From NCBI RefSeq assembly GCF_003347665.1, contig NZ_QDGA01000039.1:1-46653 (forward strand): a stretch of DNA of 46,653 bases. The letters run 5' to 3'. Positions 1-8,230 of this stretch are shown one piece after another (position 1 is the first letter of the stretch; each line of letters opens with the position of its first letter). The DNA is from Microvirga calopogonii. Its GTDB lineage: Bacteria; Pseudomonadota; Alphaproteobacteria; Rhizobiales; Beijerinckiaceae. A program made the position numbers and the translations under genes. The notes under the pieces are model-generated. The model had not been told where the DNA came from and did no database searches. It saw nothing but the letters and a program-made list of their open reading frames with translations.

Positions 1-788
1 ATGAAGCCGAGCTCGTTCATGGCCGCGATCACCAGCTCCGCACGGGCCTGCGCGCGCTCGGGATTGCGGTTGGGCGCAAGACGCGAGGGCGACTGGACCA
101 AGCCCGCCAGCACGGCCGCTTCCGAGAGCGAGATGTTGCGGGCCGATTTGCCGTAATAACGCTGGGAGGCGGCCTCGACGCCGTAGGCGCCGGCGCCGAA
201 ATAGACCCGGTTGAGATAGAGTTCGAGGATCTGGTCCTTCGAGTAGTTGCGCTCGAGCCAGAGCGCCAGGATCGCCTCCTGGATCTTGCGCGAGGCGGTG
301 CGCTCCTGGGTCAGGAAGAGGTTCTTGGCGAGCTGCTGGGTCAGGGTCGAGCCGCCCTGCAGGCCGCCCTTATGGGCCAGGTTGCGGTAGACCGCGCGGG
401 CAATGCCGACGGGATCGATGCCCCAATGGTCGTAGAAGCGCCGGTCCTCGATCGCCACGAAGGCCTTGGGCAGGTAGGGCGGAAGTTCTTTCAGCGAGAC
501 GGTGCGTCCGCCGGTCTCGCCGCGATTGGCCAGAAGGGAGCCGTCGCTCGCCATGATGGCGATGTTCGGCGGGCGTTTCGGCACCGTAAGCTGGTCGATA
601 GGTGGCAGCTGGGAGGCGTAATAGGCCACCACGCCGCCGACGGCGATCACACCCCAGAGGCAGAGCACGAGACCGGTATAGACGAGCTTGCTGAAGAGGG
701 AACGTCCACCCTTGCGCTTGGATTTCTTGAGCTTGGCCGGGCGACGCGGTCCGCCCCCGCCGTTTGAAGAAGCCCGTCTGCGCGCCAT
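1..788 (-). CDS. Penicillin-binding protein 1A-type transglycosylase/transpeptidase, N-terminal part (cut by window edge)
   Basis: Start ATG is at 788; the reading frame stays open for 262 codons to the window's left edge, so the C-terminal part is outside. Visible: a basic, Gly-rich cytoplasmic tail (residues 1-34), one membrane anchor (about 35-57), then a family 51 glycosyltransferase domain with AIEDRRFYDH (catalytic Glu at 114), GGSTLTQQLAKNLFL and LNRVYFGAGAYGVEAAS. Enzymes of this class polymerise lipid II into glycan strands on the outer face of the inner membrane, and most also carry a C-terminal transpeptidase domain that cannot be seen here. The gene stands alone, downstream of a 256-bp gap that holds a CtrA-type box. 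Whether it is bifunctional (PBP1a-like) or a shorter variant cannot be decided. Confidence 0.93.
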   Translation of the reverse strand, partial: MARRRASSNGGGGPRRPAKLKKSKRKGGRSLFSKLVYTGLVLCLWGVIAVGGVVAYYASQLPPIDQLTVPKRPPNIAIMASDGSLLANRGETGGRTVSLKELPPYLPKAFVAIEDRRFYDHWGIDPVGIARAVYRNLAHKGGLQGGSTLTQQLAKNLFLTQERTASRKIQEAILALWLERNYSKDQILELYLNRVYFGAGAYGVEAASQRYYGKSARNISLSEAAVLAGLVQSPSRLAPNRNPERAQARAELVIAAMNELGF

Positions 789-971
789 GGTCCCCCCTGC
801 CCGGTCCTCGGGCGAGAGGTGAAAGTCCAGCTCCCCCGCTTCCCCAGCGGTCGCATCGAAGACCGGCTCGCGCCGGTCGCGTCCGTTCGCCACTTTTGAA
901 TAACCCCGCATCGATGTGGCCGGTATATCGTCCGGCCTTCCATGCTCTCGGAGCACCCTAATTGTGGCGGT

Positions 972-987
972 TTAAGGGGCGGTTAAC
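972..987. promoter_or_regulatory. CtrA-type binding box TTAA-N7-TTAAC
   Basis: A perfect match to the full CtrA consensus: TTAA at 972-975, seven bases, TTAAC at 983-987. A third TTAA follows at 993-996 with six-base spacing. The box lies about 185 bp upstream of the penicillin-binding protein start, between that gene and the 3' end of the UdgX gene, so the PBP gene is the only candidate target. CtrA binding is inferred from the consensus only. Confidence 0.5.
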
Positions 988-1044
988 GGGGATTAACCCC
1001 TCCCGAACCGGATCTGCCAGGGCGTGGTTTTCGTGCCACGAACC

Positions 1045-2487
1045 CTATTCCGCCGCCAGCGGCAGCTCCCCGGTTTCCAGGTCCGCCTGAGCGAGATCGC
1101 GGATACGGCGCAGGTCGTTCAGGAACGCCTCATAGGCCTCCCGCTTGGTAGCCTCGTCAGGCAGGCGCAGCAGATAGGACGGGTGCACTGTGACGTAACC
1201 TTCGTACGGACCAAACCGGGCTCGCCCGCGCGAGCGGGTGATCGGCGTCGCCTTGCCGGTCAGAGCCAGTACAGCTGTCGCTCCGAGCGCTACCACGAGC
1301 TTGGGCCTTACCAGCTCAAGCTCCTTCATGAGCCAGGGCCGGTAATGCTTCACCTCTCCGGCCGTGGGCTTGGAATGGATACGCCGGTGCCCGCGCTGCT
1401 CGAATTTGAAATGCTTGACCGCATTGGTGAGGTAGGCCTGCTCGCGATCGATGCCGGCTTCCTTCATGGCCTTGGTCAGGAGCTTGCCGGCGGGCCCCAC
1501 GAAGGGGCGGCCCTGCAGATCCTCCTGGTCGCCCGGCTGCTCGCCGACGAAAACGATCTCGGCATGGGCGGGGCCCTCGCCGAACACCGCCTGGGTCGCT
1601 CCCGGCACGAGCGGGCCGGCCTTGGCGATGATGGCGTTGAGCTCCTTCAGGTTCTTCGGCTCCTGATCCCACATGGCCTCAAGAGCACGCTCGGGGGTGC
1701 GTTTGGCGGGCATCGTCGCCTCCTGTTCGATCATCCGTTCAACGCGCCGGGAGGCGGTTTGGATCAGGCCGGGGATCGCGGCGGTCTCGGGCATGTTGCG
1801 CCAGTATTTCTTCGGCATCTCGGCCCGCATGGCATTGGGGTTCACCCGGGCCGGGTTGAACACGCTCTCGTAGTAGCCGCGCCAGCCCTCCTCGAAACTG
1901 TCCTCTGCAGGGGCATCCTCGCGTTGCGCCGGCGGCCCGAAGGTCAGGGTCCGGCGATCCCAGCGCACCGAGCCGATGGGCGTGAGGATCGTCCAGTCCA
2001 TGGAGCGGAAGCGGTCGACGAAGAAGGGAGCCGCCGCCTCCAGGATGAAATGCTCGGGCTCGAACCAGGCGGCGAAGCGCTCGAGATCTTCGCCGGTCAT
2101 CCGCCTGAAGCGCACGAAGGCATGCATCTTGTGCAGGTCGCGTCGCACGGATCGCGCCATCAGGTCGATGCGGTGCACGAGAGGATCGCTCGCCACCTCG
2201 AGCAGATCGCGCTCGCCGTTCAGCACCCGCCAGACGAGCTGGTAGAGCAGGGCGTAGCGCTCCGGGTCGCTGTGGCAGACCACATGCTCGATCAGTCGCG
2301 CCACTCCCTTCGGAACCGTGACTGGCGGTGCATCCCCCGTGGATTCCTGGCCGAACAGGCCAGGCGCGTCATCGATGGCGAAGACCACATGCTGCGGCGC
2401 CAGTTCCTCGGCGATCAGCCGCCGCACCGCTTGGCGGAAGCCATCGAGATCAGCGCCGGTTCTGAGCGTGATGCGGTGGAGGGTCAT
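1045..2487 (-). CDS. DUF4130 domain fused to UdgX-family uracil-DNA-binding/glycosylase domain
   Basis: 480 aa. The N-terminal half (about 1-255) resembles the TIGR03915/DUF4130 family of putative DNA-metabolism proteins. The C-terminal half (about 290-465) is a family 4-like uracil-DNA glycosylase of the UdgX type: motif I GEQPGDQED at 315-323, LQGRPFVGPAGKLL after it, and HPSYLL at 435-440. The UdgX hallmark loop is present as GHRRIH, with the histidine (371) that in mycobacterial UdgX forms a covalent bond to the uracil-excised DNA. It should therefore trap abasic DNA at uracil sites, though the role of the fused half is not established. It lies 165 bp downstream of, and on the same strand as, the radical SAM gene of the same recurrent pair. 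A palindromic repeat sits in the gap. Confidence 0.9.
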   Translation of the reverse strand: MTLHRITLRTGADLDGFRQAVRRLIAEELAPQHVVFAIDDAPGLFGQESTGDAPPVTVPKGVARLIEHVVCHSDPERYALLYQLVWRVLNGERDLLEVASDPLVHRIDLMARSVRRDLHKMHAFVRFRRMTGEDLERFAAWFEPEHFILEAAAPFFVDRFRSMDWTILTPIGSVRWDRRTLTFGPPAQREDAPAEDSFEEGWRGYYESVFNPARVNPNAMRAEMPKKYWRNMPETAAIPGLIQTASRRVERMIEQEATMPAKRTPERALEAMWDQEPKNLKELNAIIAKAGPLVPGATQAVFGEGPAHAEIVFVGEQPGDQEDLQGRPFVGPAGKLLTKAMKEAGIDREQAYLTNAVKHFKFEQRGHRRIHSKPTAGEVKHYRPWLMKELELVRPKLVVALGATAVLALTGKATPITRSRGRARFGPYEGYVTVHPSYLLRLPDEATKREAYEAFLNDLRRIRDLAQADLETGELPLAAE

Positions 2488-2501
2488 GTCTTAGCTCCAT
2501 G

Positions 2502-2640
2502 GTCATTCCGGGGCGGCCAGAGGCCGAGCCCGGAACCCATAACCGCTGACGATGCAGGAATACGCATAACGGTAATCGTGCTTTCTTGAGCCGTCGTGTT
2601 CATGGATTCCGGGTTCGCCTGCGGCGCCCCGGAATGACAG
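2502..2640. repeat. Dispersed inverted-repeat element inside the radical SAM-UdgX unit
   Basis: Two roughly 37-base arms face each other: the left arm begins TCATTCCGGGGC and ends with CCCGGAACCCAT (to about 2540), and the right arm (about 2602-2640) reads as its imperfect reverse complement ending CGCCCCGGAATGAC. The region between is unique. The element at 31250-31350 has the same architecture and related arms, so this is a dispersed family, probably a miniature palindromic repeat of the sort common in Rhizobiales genomes. As RNA it would form a long hairpin between the two coding regions. Confidence 0.7.
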
Positions 2641-2653
2641 CTTGATGGCGGGC

Positions 2654-3868
2654 TCATCCGAACAGGCTCAACTGCTCAGGCTTCTCGATCAGCCGTTCGC
2701 GCAGGCCGAGAGAGTCGAGCCTGGCTTTCGGGTGGTGGTCGGCCGTGATGAGGAAAGGCTTGGCGCGCTTGAGCCCCGAGGTGAGGCGGGCGACATCCTC
2801 CAGGCGCAAGGTCGTGTGCTTTCGCGCCACCACGATCTTGTCGACCGCCCGGGCGCCGAGGCCGGGGACGCGCAGCAGCATCTCGCGCTCGGCGCTGTTC
2901 ACGTTGACGGGGAAGCGGTGGCGGTTCTTCAGCGCCCAGGCGAGCTTCGGGTCGACGTCGAGGTCGAGCATGCCCTTGTCGGTCCCGGCCGCGATCTCGT
3001 CCACGTCGAAGCCGTAATAGCGCAGCAGCCAGTCGGCCTGGTAGAGCCTGCTTTCGCGCATCAGCGGCGGCGATTTCAGGGGCAGGATGGCGCTCGAATC
3101 CGGGATCGGGCTGAAGGCGGAGTAATAGACGCGCTTCATAGCGTAGTGGCCATAGAGCTTGGCGGATGTGCGCAGCACGTCCGCATCCGTGGTGTCGTCC
3201 GCGCCGACGATCATCTGCGTGGTCTGGCCGGCCGGCGAGAAATGGCGGCGCTCCTCGCGGGCCTCCTCGATGCGCTCGAACATCTGCGCCATCGCGGTCT
3301 CGATGGAGGCGCCGTCCTTCTCCGGCGCCAGCCGCTCAAGGCTCTTTTCCGTCGGCAGTTCTAGGTTGATCGACAGCCGGTCGGCCCACAGCCCCGCTTC
3401 CTCGATGAGCCAGGGGCTCGCTTCGGGAATGGTTTTCAAGTGGATGTAGCCCCGGAAGCCGTGATTGCGGCGCAGCTTCTTCGCCACCAGCAGCATCTGC
3501 TCCATGGTGTAGTCCGGCGAGCGGATGATGCCGGAGGACAGGAACAGGCCCTCGATGTAGTTGCGCTTGTAGAACTCGACCGTGAGCGTCACCACTTCGT
3601 CGACCGAGAACTTCGCCCGTTTCACGTTCGACGACCGCCGGTTCACGCAATAGGCGCAGTCGAACAGGCAGTAATTGGTGAGCAGGATCTTCAACAGCGA
3701 GACGCAGCGCCCGTCCGGCGTGTAGGCGTGGCAGATGCCATTTCCGTCCGTCGAGCCCAAACCTCCCACGTCGGCCTTGCGCTTGGGCGCGCCGGAGGAG
3801 GAGCAGGAGGCATCGTATTTGGCCGCGTCCGCCAGGATGCGCAGCTTCTTGGCAAGCTTCTCGTCCAT
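2654..3868 (-). CDS. Putative DNA modification/repair radical SAM protein
   Basis: 404 aa. The radical SAM CX3CX2C motif is present as NYCLFDCAYC with cysteines 67, 71 and 74, which bind the 4Fe-4S cluster that cleaves S-adenosylmethionine. Three further N-terminal cysteines (22, 46, 55) might bind another metal centre. A helix-hairpin-helix DNA-binding segment follows near the C-terminus (about 330-362, RVPGLGARAVDKIV). The last residues are QLSLFG, and QLSLF (399-403) fits the sliding-clamp-binding pentapeptide consensus. The family (TIGR03916) is recurrently adjacent to DUF4130/UdgX genes, as here. The chemistry and DNA substrate are unknown; a DNA-directed radical reaction coupled to replication is inference. 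Confidence 0.9.
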   Translation of the reverse strand: MDEKLAKKLRILADAAKYDASCSSSGAPKRKADVGGLGSTDGNGICHAYTPDGRCVSLLKILLTNYCLFDCAYCVNRRSSNVKRAKFSVDEVVTLTVEFYKRNYIEGLFLSSGIIRSPDYTMEQMLLVAKKLRRNHGFRGYIHLKTIPEASPWLIEEAGLWADRLSINLELPTEKSLERLAPEKDGASIETAMAQMFERIEEAREERRHFSPAGQTTQMIVGADDTTDADVLRTSAKLYGHYAMKRVYYSAFSPIPDSSAILPLKSPPLMRESRLYQADWLLRYYGFDVDEIAAGTDKGMLDLDVDPKLAWALKNRHRFPVNVNSAEREMLLRVPGLGARAVDKIVVARKHTTLRLEDVARLTSGLKRAKPFLITADHHPKARLDSLGLRERLIEKPEQLSLFG

Positions 3869-4134
3869 GGACCTTCCGCAGATTTGTTCATGATTTGTTC
3901 TACCACGGAGGCCGGCTGTTGGCGAGGCCCGGAACAGGGACGGGAGGTCGCATCGGTCTCGATCCAGAGGGGCACGGCGAGAAAAGACATGCGGGCGGCA
4001 CCGATGCTCCGCGGGACCTGCGTCTGGAAGTGCGCAAGGACGGCTCGCTCCAGCCTAACTGTGCTCTAATTCTCTCCTCTGATGATGCCGGGTGAAGGAT
4101 TCCGGGAACAACCCGGCCGTCAAAGGAGGATACG

Positions 4135-4509
4135 ATGCGCTTATCTCATCTCGGGGCTTTGATCGCTCTCGGCTCCCTGCTCGTCTCGCCGGCTTTCGCC
4201 CAAACCGCCGCTCCGGGAACCGCCACTCCCGGCACGGCCGCGAAACCGCCGATGACCGGGACGGCCCCGGCGACGGGCGCCGCCAAGCCGATGCCGAGCA
4301 CCACATCGTCCACGAGCGCGCTCATCGATATCAACACCGCGTCCAAGGACCAGCTCGACAAGCTGCCTCAGATCGGCTCGGCCCGGGCAGATGCGATCAT
4401 CAAGGGCCGCCCCTACAAGGCCAAGAACGAGCTCGTGGACAAGAAGATCATTCCACAGAACGCCTATGATGCGATCAAGGATCGGATCATCGCCCATCAG
4501 AAATCATGA
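4135..4509 (+). CDS. Secreted ComEA-like helix-hairpin-helix protein
   Basis: 124 aa, preceded by the strong ribosome site AAAGGAGG. A signal peptide (about 1-23, ending SPAFAQ) is followed by a low-complexity Ala/Pro/Gly/Thr stretch (24-62). A single ComEA-type helix-hairpin-helix domain comes next (IDINTASKDQLDKLPQIGSA, about 64-83, through residue 120). In competence systems such domains bind DNA in the periplasm. Here there are no competence genes nearby, so DNA binding is inferred from the fold and the role is open. It converges on the PRC-barrel gene through a shared terminator. Confidence 0.85.
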   Translation: MRLSHLGALIALGSLLVSPAFAQTAAPGTATPGTAAKPPMTGTAPATGAAKPMPSTTSSTSALIDINTASKDQLDKLPQIGSARADAIIKGRPYKAKNELVDKKIIPQNAYDAIKDRIIAHQKS

Positions 4510-4527
4510 GCAGCCAACAAAAAAAAA

Positions 4528-4544
4528 GGGGCCCGACGGGCCCC
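4528..4544. terminator. Bidirectional intrinsic terminator between convergent genes
   Basis: A 7-bp GC stem (GGGGCCC / GGGCCCC) with a three-base loop, preceded by nine A and followed by TTT. It lies between the stop codons of the HhH gene (4509) and the PRC-barrel gene (4569) and can serve both strands. Confidence 0.85.
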
Positions 4545-4568
4545 TTTCTCTTATCCGCTGGAAGCGGC

Positions 4569-5132
4569 TTAGCGGCTGTACTTGAACTCCGGAGCAGCCT
4601 TCAGCTGGTCCTTGGTCATGTCCAGCAGGGCATGATCGGGAGCGGACCGTTTCATGTTGTCGGTGGTCGTCGTGGTCGTGGTCGTGGTCGACCCCGTCGT
4701 TGCCGGCGCAGTCGAGGTGGTGTTCGTCGTACCGGCCGTGCCGGTCGTGGTGTTCGCAGCGGTCGTGTTCGCGCGCGGCTCGGTGACGAACTTGATCTGG
4801 TCGAAGGGAACGGCGACGTCATGCTCGCCCATGCCGAGGAAACCGCCGACGCCGATCACAACGGCCTCGACCTTGCCGCTCTGATCCACGAGCAGCTCGC
4901 TGATGTCGCCGATCTTCTCGTTGTTGTTGTTATAGACGTTCAGGCCTTCGATCTTCGATGCACGCCACTGGCCGGCACGCTCCTGGGTCATCCAGTTGCC
5001 GCTGGACACGGATCCGGCCGACGCAGCGGCGTTCGGGCTTGTCGACGAAGTCGCTGGCTGATTCTGGGCGAGAGCCGGGGCCGACAGAAGAGCCGTTCCG
5101 AGAAGCGCCATCATGAGATGCTTTGAAGCCAT
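4569..5132 (-). CDS. Secreted PRC-barrel domain protein
   Basis: 187 aa. A signal peptide (about 1-23, ending APALAQ) is followed by a Ser/Ala-rich linker. A PRC-barrel domain covers about 58-116, with SKIEGLNVYNNNNEKIGDI and VIGVGGFLGMGEHDVAVP. After it comes a Thr/Ala-rich tract (about 120-160) that includes a run of nine threonines. PRC barrels are small beta-barrels found in the photosynthetic reaction centre H subunit and RimM. Secreted single-domain forms are frequent in Rhizobiales but have no settled function. The polythreonine tract is GC-rich simple sequence and may vary in length between strains. Confidence 0.85.
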   Translation of the reverse strand: MASKHLMMALLGTALLSAPALAQNQPATSSTSPNAAASAGSVSSGNWMTQERAGQWRASKIEGLNVYNNNNEKIGDISELLVDQSGKVEAVVIGVGGFLGMGEHDVAVPFDQIKFVTEPRANTTAANTTTGTAGTTNTTSTAPATTGSTTTTTTTTTDNMKRSAPDHALLDMTKDQLKAAPEFKYSR

Positions 5133-5335
5133 GTATTCCTCCTGAATATGGGTGACGCACTGTCACGTCTGATCTCTCAACGGCGGAGGGGGAGATTGGT
5201 TCTGTCAAGAAGATGGGCAGTCTCCCAAGTTTTGCTCAACCCCTGCGCAGCGGCACGGCAAGGAACCGCTTGCTCCTTCGGAGAATGCTCCTAAACTCGG
5301 CCAAGCTTCCTCGCCGAGCCTCCGAAACGGAACGC

Positions 5336-5881
5336 ATGATCCGAACCCTCCTCGATGGCCTTTATCGCCTCGCCGGCTATCTCGCAGGCGTCTTCCTCCT
5401 CGTGATCTTTCTCCTGATGATGGGCCTGTCCCTGGGGCGAGGCCTCGGCATCAACATCCCGGCCGGCGACGATCTCGCCTCCTGGTCCATGGCCGCGATG
5501 GCGTTCCTGGGGCTGGCACACACCTTCCGCTCCGGCGAGATGATTCGGGTCGGCCTCCTCACTGATCGCCTTCAGGGTCGCACCCGCTGGTGGTTCGAGA
5601 TGTTCTCCCTCGTGATCGGCCTCGGGTTCGTGGGCTTCTTCGCTTGGCATGCGGTGTTCCTGACCTATGACAGCTGGCGCTTCAACGACATGGCCCAGGG
5701 CGTCCTGGCGATCCCGCTCTGGATTCCGCAGATCGGCTATGCGGCCGGCCTCGTGATCCTGTTCATCGCCTTCGTCGACGAGTTCATCCATGTGCTGCGC
5801 GGGGGCGACCCGCGCTACGAGAAGCCGCCCGCCACCACGGCCGAAGAGGTGGTGGAGCGCGCGATCCAGAGTGGAGTTTGA
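5336..5881 (+). CDS. TRAP transporter small permease subunit (DctQ family)
   Basis: About 181 aa from the ATG at 5336. An in-frame start at 5213 would add a poorly hydrophobic 41-residue leader and is less likely. Four membrane helices are evident (around GYLAGVFLLVIFLLMMGLSL, the MAAMAFLGLAHTFR region, MFSLVIGLGFVGFFAW, and the IGYAAGLVILFIAFVDEF region), typical of DctQ. This subunit joins the large permease in the inner membrane to take up a solute delivered by a periplasmic binding protein, driven by an ion gradient. It is the first gene of a complete three-gene TRAP operon, six bases before the next gene. The substrate is not evident. Confidence 0.9.
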   Translation: MIRTLLDGLYRLAGYLAGVFLLVIFLLMMGLSLGRGLGINIPAGDDLASWSMAAMAFLGLAHTFRSGEMIRVGLLTDRLQGRTRWWFEMFSLVIGLGFVGFFAWHAVFLTYDSWRFNDMAQGVLAIPLWIPQIGYAAGLVILFIAFVDEFIHVLRGGDPRYEKPPATTAEEVVERAIQSGV

Positions 5882-5887
5882 GGCGTC

Positions 5888-7195
5888 ATGGAACTCATCG
5901 AGATTTCAGGCCTGCTTCTCCTGCTGCTCGCGGTGCTTCTCGCCGGCGGCGTATGGATCGCCATCGCGCTCATGGCCTGCGGCTGGGTCGGCATGCAGTT
6001 CGTCGGTGGCGGCATCCCGGCAGGTTCAGTGCTCGCCACCACGATCTGGGGCAATTCCGCCTCCTGGACGCTCGCCGCATTGCCGCTCTTCATCTGGATG
6101 GGCGAGATCCTGTTCCGCACACGGTTGTCGGAAGAGATGTTTCGCGGATTGGCGCCCTGGCTCAACTGGCTGCCGGGAAGATTGATGCACGTGAACGTGC
6201 TCGCCTGCGGCATCTTCGGGTCGGTTTCCGGTTCGTCCGCCGCCACCTGCGCGACGGTCGCCAAGATCGCGTTGCCGGAGCTGAAGAAGCGCGGCTACGA
6301 CGACATGGTGAGCCTCGGCTCGCTTGCGGGTGCGGGCACGCTGGGCATCCTCATTCCGCCCTCGATCACCATGGTGGTCTATGCGGTGGCTGCCAACGTG
6401 TCGATCATCCAGATCTTCCTCGCGGGCTTCCTGCCGGGCCTGCTCGTGATGGCGCTCTATTCCGGCTACATCGCCGTATGGTCGGTGCTCAATCCGGCGA
6501 AGTCGCCTCCCCCTGAGCCGACCATGTCGTTCCGCGAGAAGCTGAGGGAATCGACCAATCTCATCCCCGTGGCGCTTCTGATCGCGCTCGTCTTCCTGAC
6601 CCTCATGCTCGGCTGGGCCACGGCGACCGAATGCGCCGCCTGGGGCGTGCTCGGTTCGCTCGCCATCGCCTGGTGGTCGGGCTCGCTGTCCTGGGAATCC
6701 TTCTGGGCCAGCGTCATGGGAACGACGCGCATTACCTGCATGATCATGCTGATCCTGGCGGGCGCCTCCTTCATGTCCACCTCGATGGCCTATACGGGCA
6801 TCCCCCAGGCTCTCGCCTCCTGGGTCGACAGCCTGCACCTCTCGCCCTATGCGCTGATCGCCGCGCTCACGCTCATGTACATCCTGCTCGGTACGGCGCT
6901 CGACGGCATCTCGATGATCGTGCTGACCACCGCCGTGGTGATCCCCATGGTGAAGACTGCGGGCTTCGACTTGGTCTGGTTCGGCATCTTCCTGATCCTG
7001 GTGGTCGAGATGGCGGAGGTCTCGCCCCCGGTCGGGTTCAACCTCTTCGTGCTGCAGACCATGTCGGGCAAGGATTCGAACACGGTGGCGCTCGCCTCGC
7101 TGCCCTTCTTCTTCCTGCTCGTGGTGGCGGTCGCCATCATCACGGTCTTTCCCAGCATCGTGATGATCCTGCCGCAGATCGCCTTTCCGGACTAA
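5888..7195 (+). CDS. TRAP transporter large permease subunit (DctM family)
   Basis: 435 aa, a normal length for DctM, with 10-12 predicted membrane helices. Characteristic stretches include the LACGIFGSVSGSSAATCATV region and GAGTLGILIPPSITMVVYA, typical of the ion transporter-like TRAP large subunit that carries the translocation path. It follows the small subunit by six bases and is followed by the binding protein after 32 bases, so the operon order is Q-M-P. The cell uses it for sodium- or proton-coupled uptake of an organic acid or similar solute; which one cannot be told from the sequence. Confidence 0.94.
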   Translation: MELIEISGLLLLLLAVLLAGGVWIAIALMACGWVGMQFVGGGIPAGSVLATTIWGNSASWTLAALPLFIWMGEILFRTRLSEEMFRGLAPWLNWLPGRLMHVNVLACGIFGSVSGSSAATCATVAKIALPELKKRGYDDMVSLGSLAGAGTLGILIPPSITMVVYAVAANVSIIQIFLAGFLPGLLVMALYSGYIAVWSVLNPAKSPPPEPTMSFREKLRESTNLIPVALLIALVFLTLMLGWATATECAAWGVLGSLAIAWWSGSLSWESFWASVMGTTRITCMIMLILAGASFMSTSMAYTGIPQALASWVDSLHLSPYALIAALTLMYILLGTALDGISMIVLTTAVVIPMVKTAGFDLVWFGIFLILVVEMAEVSPPVGFNLFVLQTMSGKDSNTVALASLPFFFLLVVAVAIITVFPSIVMILPQIAFPD

Positions 7196-7227
7196 ACCGT
7201 TCCATAAAAACCAGTGGGAGAACGACA

Positions 7228-8211
7228 ATGAAACACATGACACGCTTCGGCTTGAGCCTCGCGGGAGCCCTGCTCCTGGCAGCGCCCGCGATGGCGCAGA
7301 CCAAGTGGAACCTGCCCGCCGCCTATCCGCCGGACAACTTCCACACCGAGAACCTGAACGCCTTCGCCAAGGATGTCACTGAGGCGACCGGCGGCAAGCT
7401 GCAGATCACGGTCCACGGCAATGCCTCGCTCTTCAAGGCTCCGGAGATCAAGCGCGCGGTGCAGACCGGTCAGACCCAGGCCGGAGAGGTGCTGATGTCG
7501 CTGCACGAGAACGAGGATCCGGTCTACGGCCTCGACGTGGTGCCCTTCCTCGCCACCTCGTTCGACCAGGCGAAAAAGCTCTGGGACGTGCAGAAGCCCG
7601 CGATCGAGAAGAAGTTCGCAAGCCAGGGCCTGATGCTGCTGTTCGCGGTACCGTGGCCGCCGCAGGGCATTTTCGCCAAGAAGGACATCAACACCGTCGA
7701 CGATCTGAAGGGCGTGAAGTGGCGCTCCTACAATCCCGGCACGGCCCGCATCGCGGAACTCGTCGGCGCACAACCGGTCACCGTGCAGGCCGCGGACCTG
7801 CCGCAGGCGCTTGCCACCGGGGTGGTCACGACCTTCATGACCTCGGGAGCCACCGGCTACGATTCGAAGGTGTGGGAATCGCTGTCCCACTTCTACGACA
7901 CGCAGGCCTGGATCCCGAAGAACCTGACCTTCGTCAACAAGGCGGCTTTCGACGCGCTCGACAAGCCGACCCAGGAAGCGGTGCTCAAAGCCGCCAAGAC
8001 GGCAGAGGAGCGCGGCTGGAAGACCGCTCAGGAAAAGACCAAGTGGTACACCGACCAAATGGCCGGGAAAGGCATGAAGGTCCAGCCGCCGAGCGCCGAG
8101 CTCAAGGCGGGCCTGCAGAAGGTCGGCGAGCAGTTGACGCAGGACTGGTTGAAGAAGGCCGGCCCTGACGGACAGGCCATCGTCGACAGCTACAAGAAGG
8201 CGGCGATGTAG
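7228..8211 (+). CDS. TRAP transporter periplasmic substrate-binding protein (DctP family)
   Basis: 327 aa from the ATG at 7228, chosen because it has a ribosome site (GTGGGAG) and begins a clear signal peptide ending APAMAQ. The mature part begins TKWNLPAAYPPDNFHTEN, followed by the DctP/SBP_bac_7 pattern: a TGGKLQITVHGNASLFK segment, GLDVVPFLATSFDQAKKLW, and DDLKGVKWRSYNPGTARI with the arginine that in characterised members pairs with a substrate carboxylate. It captures the solute in the periplasm and hands it to the two membrane subunits encoded just upstream. No regulator gene is adjacent. Confidence 0.93.
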   Translation: MKHMTRFGLSLAGALLLAAPAMAQTKWNLPAAYPPDNFHTENLNAFAKDVTEATGGKLQITVHGNASLFKAPEIKRAVQTGQTQAGEVLMSLHENEDPVYGLDVVPFLATSFDQAKKLWDVQKPAIEKKFASQGLMLLFAVPWPPQGIFAKKDINTVDDLKGVKWRSYNPGTARIAELVGAQPVTVQAADLPQALATGVVTTFMTSGATGYDSKVWESLSHFYDTQAWIPKNLTFVNKAAFDALDKPTQEAVLKAAKTAEERGWKTAQEKTKWYTDQMAGKGMKVQPPSAELKAGLQKVGEQLTQDWLKKAGPDGQAIVDSYKKAAM

Positions 8212-8230
8212 AGCATCCCTGCCCTCTCAC

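Noticed and set aside
1024..2589. 521-aa rightward open frame
   Set aside because: Antisense to the UdgX-fusion gene, which has clear catalytic motifs.
4654..4740. Val-rich repeat-like protein on the plus strand
   Set aside because: It is the complement of the polythreonine tract of the PRC-barrel protein, not a separate gene.
5213..5335. Longer N-terminus for the TRAP small permease
   Set aside because: The extra 41 residues are basic and polar, not a signal peptide, and the ATG at 5336 starts right before the first membrane helix.
6026..7243. 405-aa leftward open frame rich in His, Asp and Arg
   Set aside because: Antisense to the TRAP large permease; a typical mirror of hydrophobic codons.
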